Part shown: positions 22,384 through 33,009 of the stretch, piece by piece
Layout of the letters: each line of letters opens with the position of its first letter
Position numbering within the stretch: the first letter of the stretch is position 1
Assembly: GCF_004359215.1 (NCBI RefSeq)
Contig: NC_090625.1
Location: 2,268,070 to 2,332,069 of the forward strand
Length of the DNA: 64,000 nt
Source: Bremia lactucae
Taxonomy: Eukaryota > Oomycota > Peronosporomycetes > Peronosporales > Peronosporaceae
Reading direction: 5' to 3'
Made by a program: the position numbers and the translations under genes
The notes under the pieces: generated by a model
What the model was told of the DNA's origin: nothing
What the model saw: only the letters and a program-made list of their open reading frames with translations
Database searches by the model: none

Positions 22384-22576
22384 TGTTAAAGTCTGAAGCC
22401 GATGCTGAAAGGCGTAAGGAAAAAGGGAGCAAAGCAAGGAGTCTGCGCGAAGAGGCGAAGACACTTGAGTTGGAAAAGGAATATTAGGAAATGATTGATT
22501 TGTTGGAACTTACACTTCTACTCCGTAACAACTCATTTCTGCATAGTCTAATTCACTATATTACAGTATATCTAAG
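22384..22576 (-). repeat. A-group LTR remnant of A3
   Basis: 193 bases matching the last part of an A LTR in minus orientation (TTTAACA end at 22384, TATA-like region near 22555). Its first 70 or so bases are missing and B1 starts at 22577. There is no primer-binding site between it and the A3 gag sequence. Confidence 0.78.
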
Positions 22577-22853
22577 TGTTGGCAAGGAAGCGGCTCGACC
22601 TGACCAAGAGACTACCAGTATGTACCAGTATATACCGGTAATGACGTCATAGTGTGACATCAGTAGATGACGTCAGTAGATGACGTCATAGGGTGACGTC
22701 AGTACATGACGTCACAAGCTTCTAGAAGGTTCTATGAACTATGATTGGCTAGAAGTAATGATTGGCTTAGAGGTAGCAATTGGTTTGCGAACTAAGGACC
22801 TTAGTATATTTACTTTGCATTTTGCTAACTTCGCTCACTTGACCGTTTCAATA
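22577..22853 (+). repeat. B1 5' LTR (five CRE sites plus one variant)
   Basis: 277 bases from TGTTGGCAAGG to TTTCAATA. Six CRE-like sites start at 22642, 22655 (TGACATCA), 22668, 22681, 22694 and 22707. The palindromic CRE TGACGTCA is a known bZIP/ATF target in eukaryotes. ATTGG (inverted CCAAT) boxes near 22744 and 22763, TATA-like run near 22805. Confidence 0.92.
22642..22714 (+). promoter_or_regulatory. CRE/bZIP array in B1 U3
   Basis: Five TGACGTCA and one TGACATCA at an exact 13-base period. The array lies upstream of the CCAAT and TATA-like elements, the position of an enhancer in an LTR U3. Tandem U3 boxes act as stress-responsive enhancers in plant Tnt1. That this array does so here is inference. 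Confidence 0.75.
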
Positions 22854-22857
22854 GGTT

Positions 22858-25800
22858 ATGAGCCCAAGACCCGCCTTCTTTACCCCCGACGTTGATTTCG
22901 CTTTCGCCATGGATTCCGCTTCCGCCACCTCTTCTCGCATCAACAAGTTTAATGGCATGAATTTTGATACATGGAAGTTTAAGATGCAAATGGTGCTGGA
23001 GGAGAGGGACCTGTGGGAAGTGACAAGCGGGGAGGTGAAACTCGAGCACCTGACCAGTACGCTGGATCAGACAACTTACAAGCGTAAGTCTCGAAAGGCG
23101 CTGGCGATCATCTGTCTCGCGATGGAGGATTCGCAGCTGCCTCTGGTTCGCTCGGCAAGTGGAGCGCACGATGCGTGGTCACGGCTGGAGGGACACTTCG
23201 AGAAGAAGAGCTTGGCGAATAAGCTCTATCTTCGTCGACGCTTCTTTACGGCCAAAATGGATGATGGTGATGATGTGCTACAGCACATTAACAAGTTAAA
23301 GACCCTGGCGGAGCAGCTGGATGCAGTGGGAGCTCCGGTTAGTGAAGACGACTTGGTCATCACGCTCTTGGGAAGCCTCAGTGATTCGTTTGCGTTCCTG
23401 ATCACGGCACTGGAGTCAAGAGCAGACTCGCTGTCATGGGAGCTGGTGACGTCTCGTCTGTTGCACGAGGACATGAAACGCAAGGAACAAGGTGGCGGCA
23501 TCGAGGGAGCCGCGCACGGTCAAGGTCAAGCGTTTATGTCGAACGATCAAGGAAAGCGCAAGGGAGTACGACAAGCGCCTGTCAAGACGAGCAGTACATG
23601 TCATTATTGTGGTGAGCAGGGACATTGGATTGCGAAGTGTCCAGTACGACTCCGCGAGAACGCGCAGCGACAGAGGTCGCAAACAGCAAATATCGCGCAA
23701 GTAGAAGACGACTCAGGCGATTTTCTGTTCTCGGTTGGTGGTGATGCAAGTGCTACCAAGTCAGAATGTGTGTGGTTGGTTGACTCAGGAGCAACGCAAC
23801 ACATGACGTACTCGAAAGAGTACATGAAGAATTACAAGACTATTTCTCCAATATATGTGCATCTCGCTGACGACGGTGTGGTTCAAGCGGTGGGAATGGG
23901 CGACATAGTGATGTCTATGAAAACTCCGCGTGGGACTAAGAAAGGTATGCTTACTGGCGTATGGCATATTCCCAAGCTTTCGCGAAATTTGTTTTCGGTT
24001 GGCCGCTTTACAAAGGATGTTGGGCCAGTTACGTTTGAGCGCGATGGTTGTTTTGCGGAAACAAAAGATCTCCGCTGGAAGCTTGGAGCGCGTGAAGGCA
24101 AGGGATTGTTCAAGCTTTACATGACGCCTATCTGATGGATGAGGCCAACATAACAAGATCGATGGGATACCATGGGGACACCACGTCGTACCTCTGGCAC
24201 CTTCGACTTGGTCACATTGGTCATGGCGGTCTTGATGCTATTGTGAAGAAAAATTATGGTATTGGCATTAACATTGCATCAGTGAAGCAGTGGGAGGTGT
24301 GTGACGGATGCTCACTCGGTAAGCAAACGCGAGTGAGCTATGCCAAGTCATCACCCAATCGTGCAAAGCAAGTTTTGGAAGTCATTCACAGTGATGTATG
24401 TGGTCCCATGCAGACGCCGACTTTCAGCGGGAAGCGCTACTTTGTCACTTTTATCGACGACAAATCACATTTTTGCAAGGTGTACTTGTTGAGTAACAAG
24501 TCGGAAGTACCTGCCAAATTTGCTGACTTTGTTGCGTTTGCTGAAACGCAAACGGGCAAGCGGGTAAAGACGATCGCAGTGACAATGGTGGCGAGTATAC
24601 TTCGCGTGATATGGCCAAGTTTTGCAGTGATCGAGGAATCGTGCAAACATTCACGCCACCTTACACTCCTCAGTTGAACGGGGTCGCCGAGCGGATGAAT
24701 CGAACTTTGGTAGAGTGCGCGCGCTGCATGATAAAACATGCTGGACTGTCCAAAGAATACTGGGGCGAAGCTGTCATGACAGCTACGTTTCTCCGCAATA
24801 GGTGTCCTACACGTGCTGTCAGCCATGACAAATCGCCACACCAAGTTTGGACAGGCAAGAAACCATTGCTGGCTAACCTGAAGGTGTTTGGTTGTCACGC
24901 GTATGTTATGGTGCCAAAGGAAAAGCGTGCCAAATTTGATTCTCGGTCAGTACGCTGCCGGTTTCTTGGATATTCGGATCATGAGAAAGCGTATCGATTC
25001 GAGGAGCTGGACAGTTGCCGCATACTGGTAAGTCGCGACGCTCAGTTCATGGAAGATGTTTTCGACAGTGGAAGACGCAACTACTTTCAGCAGGACGTAG
25101 TCATCGAAGATGAAGAGGCAACGGATGATGAATCGCCGCAGGAACAAGAAGAAGACACTGCGCAAGATGCGGACATGGAGTCCAGCAGTAAGAGACACCA
25201 ACGGACACAGTCGTTGGAGAAAGCAACAGACACTCCAAGCGCCAAGCGGTCTGCGTATTACAAGAGACGTCAAGGTCTTGATGAGATGTCAGCAGCAGCT
25301 CAAGATGCAACACATTACGACGCTGCATACGTCATGGATTCAGTGGGAGATATGCCGACTACGTTTAAGTCGGCTATGGAATCCAGTGACGCAGTGAAAT
25401 GGAAGGAAGCGTGCGATTCGGAGTATGACTCGCTCCAGAAAAATGATACATGGAACATCGTACCGTTGCCAAAGGGACGCAAGGCTATCGGCTGCAGATG
25501 GGTGTTCCGTGTCAAGGAGACTCAAGATGGCGAAATTGAGCGGTACAAGGCACGTCTAGTGGCAAAGGGGTCCTCACAGAAGTATGGAGTCGATTACGAA
25601 GAAACGTATGCGCCGGTGGCCAAGTTTACGTCGATTCGAATTGTTCTGAGTTTGGCTGCCAAGTATTCACTGAAGTTGCATCAGATGGATGTCAAGACAG
25701 CGTTCCTAAATGGTGGATTAGATGAAAATATCTACATGGCGCAGCCAGATGGATATGTCGATGCTGGTCGTCCAGATCACGTGTGCAAGCTGAAGAAGTC

Positions 25801-27001
25801 ACTATACGGGTTGAAGCAATCACCCCGTATGTGGAATCAGACCATCGATGACTTCATGATCAAGACGGGTTTCGTCAAGTGTGAATCAGATCACTGCGTG
25901 TACGTTAAGCGAGATGGCAGCGACATGGTCTTTGTTGTTTTGTATGTTGACGATCTGATCATCGCAAGTAGCAACGACGAGTTTCTCACGTCAACAAAGC
26001 GTGCGTTGAGCGACCGATTCGAGATGTCGGATCTCGGCGAGCTGAAGTATTTTCTTGGTGTGGAAATCAAGAGCGATCATGCGGCTGGCCATGTGACGAT
26101 GCGGCAAACCAAGTTTCTTAAGTCTGTTTTAACCAAGTTTGGGATGCATGACAGCAAGCCCGTGAAGACGCCTCAAGATCCTGGACTTAGACTGACCAAG
26201 AACATGTGTGAAGGCGGCTGCAATCATGAGGAAACAATGAAGAACGTACCCTACCGGAGTGCCATTGGAGGTATCATGTACTTGATGGTTGCGACTCGTC
26301 CGGACCTTGCTGTGGCAGTGGGAGCATTGAGTCAATTTGCGGCTGATCCCTGTCCAATACATTGGCAGGCTATCAAGCGTGTGTTGCGGTATCTTCAAGC
26401 AACACCGACGCATGGACTTAATTTCTCACGTGATGGTATTGCTACACTGCAAGGATACTCAGACGCAGACTGGGCTGGTGATGTGGAGACGCGACGTAGT
26501 ACAAGCGGATACGCTTTCATGATGAATAACGGGTGTATTAGCTGGAGGAGCAAGAAGCAGCGAACGGTGGCGTTGTCATCGACGGAGGCAGAGTACATGG
26601 CGCTGACGGAAGCAGTACAAGAAGCAATTTGGCTCAAGACATTTCTATGCGAGCTTGGTGAGATGAAGAGCAACGAAGCTGTCAAGGTGTACGAAGACAA
26701 TCAAGGTGCGATTGCGTTGGCCAAGAATCCGGAGTTTCACAAGAGAACCAAGGACATCGGCATGAGCTATCACTTTGTGCGAGAAAGGGTTGAAGACGGC
26801 CAAGTGGTGCTGCAATGCTGCTTGACAAAGGCAATGAAAGCAGACATGATGACCAAGCCGATTCCTGCTATACAGTTTGAACACCTTCGATGTATGCTGG
26901 GAGTGATAGCACCAAGTGTCGAGTCGAGTGGGAGTGTTGGCGAGGAAGCGACTCGACCTGACCAAGTGACTACCAGTATGTACCAGTATATACCGGTATG
27001 A
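22858..27001 (+). pseudogene. B1 gag-pol, two single-base deletions
   Basis: Start codon in the primer-binding site (22854-). Open to 24135 with Gag, zinc knuckle C248-C251-H256-C261 ([14 protein letters not shown]) and protease D309-S-G-A. A one-base loss near 24131 (versus B2) moves the frame to 24135-24677 ([29 protein letters not shown]). A second loss near 24575, just before the SDNGGEY motif, moves it to 24611-27001 ([24 protein letters not shown] near 25948, [13 protein letters not shown] near 26463). The C-terminus ends inside the 3' LTR with YQYIPV. Apart from the two indels the coding region is well preserved. Confidence 0.93.
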
Positions 27002-27159
27002 CGTCAGTAGATGACGTCATCCGCTTCTAGAAGGTTCTATGAACTATAATTGGCTAGAAGTGATGATTGGCTTAGAGGTAGCAATAGGCTTGCGAATTAA
27101 GGACCTTAAAAACATTCAGTTTGCATTTTGCTAAACTTCGCTCACTTGACCGTTTCATA
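26935..27159 (+). repeat. B1 3' LTR (two CRE sites)
   Basis: 225 bases with TGACGTCA at 26999 and 27012 only, the shortest array in the window. It ends TTTCATA, one base shorter than the usual TTTCAATA. Mirror image of 2625-2849. Confidence 0.9.
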
Positions 27160-27214
27160 ACACTCGTAGACAATCTACGCCTGAGTCTTTACAAGACTAA
27201 ACCCTCACGAAAAT

Positions 27215-28215
27215 TGAAGAGGGCCCAGAACTGTCAGAAGCGCAACGCGCCGCTTATGACAAGCTCAAAAACTTATTTGGGTCCTGCATGCAAGGCTTGA
27301 AGTCTTCATGCGATACGAAACCTCCCTGATCGGTCAGGTACAGGACCACTTAGCGGCATCTATGCCAACCCGGTATATCGCTGTACCTGACTCAGAGCCG
27401 ATGGCTCGACCTCTAACTGTTAATGTGAAGACATTTGAGGGAAAAAAGGGAAAAAAGGGGAAAAATCTCCCTTTTTTAATTAAGCAGATGGAAATGTACA
27501 TTGATTCCGCCTTGTTCTTAACAGAACAGCAAAAGGTGGCTATGGCCATTTCCAAACTTAGAGGTAGAGCCATGGAGTGGGCACTATCGTGCAGCACGTC
27601 CATAAACGACGCTTTTCCCTCATGGGATTCGCTGAGACAGCAAATGACCAGCATGTTTGCACCGCCTGATCAGGCTTTTCGCATGCGAGCACAGCTTTTA
27701 GCAACTTGACAGGGTAAAAGAACCCTAGGTGACTTTGTCCAGGAGTTAAGAACTCTCATTGCATCTATGCATCAAGACCCGGTGCGAGAAGCAATTGTAG
27801 TAATTATCTTTATGGGGGTCTCAATGAGGGCGTTGCCCGAACGGAATTATTCCGATCTCATCCTGCTACTTTCAAAGAGGCAGTTGCCATAGCGCTACGC
27901 GCTGAGTTCGACTTTAAGCCTGCTCGCGTTAGCACGCCTGTTTACCGAACAAGCTCTTCGAGCACATGGCTTCCGTCTATTAGAGCGAAACCCATGGATT
28001 TAAGCCTCGTTGAGGAAGGAGAAGAGGCGCTTCATGCTGTGCAACAGTATAAGACCATCCGTAGATGTTATATGTGCTGAAGTATGAAACATTTACGTCC
28101 GGCCCACCCCCTACAAAATTCGCATAAAGCTCGAAAGAGCTCCAACTCCGACCTATACCAGAGATCTGGTACGGTGCGGGAAAACGTCGATACCCAGTGA
28201 ATGCGGGGCTACTAA
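27215..28215 (+). pseudogene. Ty3/gypsy gag remnant (right arm copy)
   Basis: Plus-strand gypsy Gag pseudogene. An open part from 27308 to 27709 (133 codons) has a Lys/Gly-rich A/G run near 27437-27462, then a helical capsid-like region (FLIKQMEMYIDSALFLTEQQ, AMEWALSC, MFAPPDQAFRMRAQLLAT). After a stop, GDFVQELRTLIASMHQDP continues. A frameshift follows, then AIALRAEFDFKPARVSTP, PMDLSLVEEGEE and a relic zinc knuckle near 28063 (CYMC, stop, KHLRPAH with the last Cys replaced). Gag only; no other domain. Exact reverse complement of 1569-2569. Confidence 0.78.
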
Positions 28216-28230
28216 GGAAGACCTAGGCTC

Positions 28231-28487
28231 TGTTAAACCTGCTGAAAGGCGTGAGGAAGAAGGGAGCGAAGCGAGGAGTCTGCGCGAAGAGGCGAAGACA
28301 CTTATGTCGGAGAAGGAATACATGGAAGTGATTGATTTGTTGGGACTTACAATTCTACTTCCGTAACCCCTCATTTCTACATGGCCTAATTCACTATACT
28401 ATAGTATACTAAGAACTATGCTAAAATGCGGTTCGGATTGGACCGGTTCGGGTTGTGTACGTCACCTGAAACCCAGAACCCTCAATA
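28231..28487 (-). repeat. A2 3' LTR
   Basis: 257-base LTR in minus orientation, mirror of 1297-1553. It is strongly diverged from A2's own 5' LTR at 32744-33009, so the element is old or its two ends have different histories. Confidence 0.85.
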
Positions 28488-28494
28488 CGCCCCC

Positions 28495-31400
28495 TCAATG
28501 CGAACTCGCATGAAGACCAAGCGTCACAGTCATATCCTTGTGGCGCGGTCCGGGCAGTCCCTTTGTCATTATGTCTGCGAACATGTTCGACGTCTCACAG
28601 TATTCAAGGTGCACTTCGCCACACTTGACTGCGTCACGGATGTGATGATACTTGATGTCGATGTGCTTGGCTCGACCATGATTTACCGGATTCTTTGTCA
28701 TCTTTATGCACGATTGGTTATCCTCGAAGATAACAAGCTCTGGTCCTGAATCATTAGCTAGACGGTGAATTCACTTGCCTTCCTGAATTGCCAGACTTAG
28801 CGCGATGTATTCTGCCTCACTCGTCGTCAGCGATACGCTTGACTGCTTCTTGCTCCCCCAGCTTATGGGACAACGAGAAGCATAAACGCGAATTCCGAAG
28901 TCGGCTTGCGATCAACATGGTCACCGGCCCAGTCCGCATCAGAATACCCACAAAAGTCAACCTTGTCGCTTGGTTGATAGCGGATTAAATGTGACTTCGC
29001 CCCTTGTAAGTAGCGAAAAATACGCTTCACTGCGATCTAATGATCCTGCTGTGGGTTCTCCATAAAACGCGACACATAGCCTACAGTATATGCAATGTCT
29101 GGACGCGTTGCAGTCATCAGGTGCATTAAAGCACCTACTGCTTTTCGAAACTGTGCATCCATGTTGGTTGCATCCTTGCTTGGGAGAAGTCGAGAGCTTA
29201 AATCAACCGGGCTGACGGGGGCCATGCACTTGCTCATGCCGAAACGCTTGAGAATGTCATTGACATAGCGTGGTTGACGCATGGTGATACTACGATCAGG
29301 TCCGTCCACCAATTCGATGCACAACACAAATGTACACTTGCCGCTGTCGGTCATCTCGAAGTCGATCTTCGTGCGCGCAATGAGTTTCGCTGAGCTTTCT
29401 GTCACCAGGACGTCATCCACGTAAATCAGAAGAAGTACACAAAGACCATACACAACTTTGATGTATAGACATGGGTCGAATGCCGATGCTTGAAATCCAA
29501 TTGAGCGCACAAATTCATCGAAAGTCTCGTTCCAAACTCGTGAAGCTTGCTTGAGACCGTAGATTGCTTGAGACCGTAGATTGCCTTTACCAATTTCAAG
29601 CAGTCAAAGTCACCATCCATCTCAACACCTCTTAGAATGACAGAATACTTGTTCTTTCATGACACCATACACGAACGCTGTAACTACGTCCAGTTGGTCA
29701 AGTGGCCAGTCGAAGTACTTTGTGATTGCAATAACCATGCGTAAAGTCACGTACCTGACCACCGGTGAGAAAGTTTCCGTGTAGTTGATGCCGTATTGCT
29801 GCTTGAATCCTTTAGCGACGAGACGAGCCTTGAATTTGTCGATCGATCCATCTGCCTTGCGCTTAATTTAAACACCCACTTGGTGCCGATTGCGCGCTGG
29901 TTGTTTGGTAACTTGGCAGCACGAGAAACACCACGTTTTTGCATCGACTCGAGTTCTGCTTGAGTGGCCTTACGCCAATGCACTTGGCTTGGTCCACTGA
30001 TAGCATCTTGGAAAGTTGCAGGCTCATCTAGATCGCTTGCTTCCACTGCATTGGCACTCGCACGCCAGAATGCAGGGGTTGGGAATTCTTCGTCGTGATC
30101 ACTGGTGATGCCTTCTTTCTCCTCTTCATCGCTATATCTTGGTGCGTTCGGGCGCTTGATCTGCTCTTCTGATGACGATCATGCATGTTGTCCGGCGCAC
30201 TTGCTTTTTCCAAACCAGCTTGGCGATGAGCCGTACGAGCAACATTGTTGTTCGGACGAATTTTGCGCTTGCCTGTTTGCTTGTTGTGGACATGGCGCAC
30301 TTCACCTTCGTTGATCTCGAGAAGATCTAAGTCCATTATCGCATCTTCGATTATTTCGCTTGACTTTTCCATCGAAAATTCAAACGTTGCTTCATCAACG
30401 TTGATATCACGCATTATTACTATTTGTCCGGCCTCGATGCCTTGAGACTTCTTCATACCCCATGAATATGCTGATTCGAGCTTTGGGATCCCACTTGAGA
30501 CGTTTCTCCCTTGGGGTCAGAATGTATGCCTGACATCCAAAAACACGCATGTGTTTGACGCTTGGCTTGGACCCGCACACAATCTCGCATGGCGTCATAT
30601 CGGGAATCTTGGGCGATGGCAGGCGATTCTTCACGTAGATTGCCAATATCGCTGCTTCAACCCAGAAACACTTGTCCAGCTTGGCGTGATGTAGCATACT
30701 ACGCCCGATTGTCACGATGGTCCGGATGGCGCGTTCTGCAGTCCCATTTGTCTGATGTGCGTATGGGACCGTGATTTGCTGCTCAATGCCTTCATCTTCA
30801 TAGAACTTCTTAATCGAGTTGGTAGCAAATTCTCGAGCTCCATAATGGCGAAATAACTTGACTTTCTTGCCATACTGAACTGGATCTTGATAATGTAGTT
30901 CTTGATGAGGTTCTCGCTCTCAGACTTGACATACAAGCAGAAACCTTTCATGCACCCACTTGGTTCATCCACAATTATTAGCAAGTATCGGCTGCCCCGA
31001 TCGAAACGTCTTCCATGGGACCACATATATCGAAGTGGAGAAGCTCGCATGTGTTGTAGCGACGTTTATCACGATTACTTGGGAATGGTTTTTGGACCAT
31101 TTTTCCTTGCTGATATCCGCGGCATACGCGTGATGCATTCGTTTCGGCAGGCATCTTTGCGTGCTTGATCATCCCCCTGGTTATCATCTTACAAAGAACT
31201 TCATGTGGTGAATGACCCATACGCGCATGAAGATCGATGACACGAATGTTGGTCGCCATGTTTGCTGACCGTTGAGGTGCCCGAAGCCAATAGAGTCCAT
31301 CAACGAGATCCGCCGTAAACACCACTTGCTTGGTTTTCTTCCGCGCAATATGCATGTTATCGCCGTCAAACACTACTTAAAAATTGCCACTTTTGTTAAT

Positions 31401-32739
31401 CTTCGGCACCGAAAGCAGATTCTTGTTCATTTTCGGCACGAACAGTGCATCCGTGGTCTCGATGTTGCATTCGTTGCCATTGGGTAGGACCACTCGCTCG
31501 ATGATGGTTCCCACACCCTTAATTGCAGCCTTGCTGCCGTCAGCCACTGAAAGCTCGCCTTCATCCCGCTCGTTGAGACTTGCAAATTTGGCTTTGTCGT
31601 TGCATATATGATGCGTTGCACCACTGTCGACCGCCCACGTCCCTGGCATATTCTTGCCCGTTGATAACCCTCACTCAAGCGAAACTCAGTGGGCTCGCTG
31701 TGTATTTTGAGGGTGGCAGGCAAAGAGTTGCTGCACCGATTTGGAAAAAAATACTACACGAGGTGGCGAAGATGGCTGTACGAAGAAATCAATAGGTACA
31801 AGGCGATGCGTTTTTCGTTCTTACGTGAGCCACCACGGAGTGGTGGCTCACGTAACGCGTACACGCCCCATTACTTTAACAAAATTTTGTGCATAGAGGC
31901 GACTCGATCATGCTGCTCGTAGTCATCCTCGCTGCGCCAGTGGACATTGTTGGCCCCGCGTCCACGACTATTGCCGCCGCGTCTTGGGCCCTTGTTCTCA
32001 GCTTTTTGTTTGGTCCAGCACCGTTCTGCCGTTTGCCCCAATTTTCCGCAGTACGTGCAGTGGTACTGTTCACGCTCGACACTGAACGCCTTGGTCGCGT
32101 CTTCAGTCTTGATTACTGTAGTCTTTGCACCTCGCCGCTTGATATGCTCGTTAGTAAGCACCTTGCCGACGTCCCGTGATCGAAGCTCCGCGCTGTTCAT
32201 CTCCAAGTTGAGCACGACATTCTCGTAGCTCTTGGGCAGGCTGCGCAGTAAGCAAATCGCGACATCCTCGTCCTTCATCTTGGCGCCGATGCTTGAGAGG
32301 TTTGCGCTGATGTTGAGAAGCTTGTTGCAACGATGAAAAACATTGCCGTCTTCCGACAATTCCATACTAAAGAGCTGACGCTTCAAGAGATAATGTTCCG
32401 CCTTCTGCGACCCGCCTTCTGCGACCCGCCGTATAGTGTCTTGATACGCGCCCACGCAACCCAAGCTTCCTCGCAGTCGTCAACTACGTGATGATAGTCT
32501 GCGTCTATATGTAAACGCATAGGACCGAACTCGACGTTGCTTGTCTTGACGTAGTCCTCCAAGGCGCGCGAGTCCGCAAACGTCGGCGACATCTCTCGAT
32601 TTACGATGTGCCACGTCGACTTGGTGAGGAACGCGCCACGCATGTAGCGACTCCAAGTCGCGTAGTTGTCTTCATTGAATCGATCAATAGAGACCTTGGC
32701 CGAGGGATCTTGTGAAGAGGACATGGCGCTTGGGCTCAT
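28495..32739 (-). pseudogene. A2 gag-pol, degenerate
   Basis: Minus strand from ATG 32739 in the primer-binding site ([21 protein letters not shown]) to a stop at 28495. Gag is open to about 32415, where a short tandem duplication (32405-32428) shifts the frame. The next piece (32464-31871) holds the zinc knuckle [14 protein letters not shown]. An unrelated 218-base insert lies at 31667-31884, before the protease ([13 protein letters not shown] near 31630). Integrase is in pieces (CGPMEDVS, 30715-30407), the RT part spans 30046-29037 with YVDDVLVTE, and RNase H lies between 29037 and 28495. Many stops. The 28495-29784 part is duplicated, inverted, at 1-1289. Confidence 0.88.
31667..31884. repeat. 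Unidentified 218-base insertion in A2 with a perfect hairpin
   Basis: Sequence absent from A1 and A3 at the same place (A3 near 22235 joins GTTGATA to TTTTG directly). It contains a perfect 16-base inverted repeat, 31821-31836 and 31840-31855, with a 3-base loop. On the minus strand it would begin TGTTAAAG and end GGGTTATCA, so it could be a small solo LTR. It could also be a non-autonomous DNA element. No clear target duplication. Not assigned to a family. Confidence 0.6.
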
Positions 32740-32743
32740 AACC

Positions 32744-33009
32744 TGTTGAATGCTGAGGTCGGAGAGAGCGAAGAAGAAAGAGAGCGAAGCGAAGAGAAGA
32801 GTCTGCTGTTGAGGCGAAGACACTTGAGCCGAAAAAGAAATATTTGAAAGTGATTGATTAATTGAGGCTTACACTTCTAGTTCTCATAACCACTCAATTC
32901 TACATACTTGGATTAACTATATTAGTATAAGTAACAACTATGTTTAACCGCGGTTCGAATTGAATCGGTTTGAATTATGTACATTACCTGAAACCCACAA
33001 ACTTCAATA
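32744..33009 (-). repeat. A2 5' LTR
   Basis: 266-base LTR, minus orientation, from TATTGAAG (33009) to TTCAACA (32744), then GGTTATGAGCCC. Compared with A1's LTR its first 70 bases show mostly C-to-T and G-to-A changes. It abuts F1 at 33010. Confidence 0.85.

Larger units (their letters stand above)
22577..27159 (+). mobile_element. B1: full-length B-group copia, two frameshifts
   Basis: A 4583-base element with a 277-base 5' LTR (22577-22853) and a 225-base 3' LTR (26935-27159). The 52-base difference equals four 13-base CRE units. The flanks (CTAAG on the left, ACACT on the right) show no target duplication. The last 455 bases of B1 and the DNA beyond it also occur, inverted, at 1625-3079, so its right end took part in a rearrangement. 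Confidence 0.92.

Noticed and set aside
22642..22714. CRISPR-like array (regular 13-base repeat)
   Set aside because: Repeat and spacing are far too short, the sites are palindromic CREs, and the context is a eukaryotic LTR.
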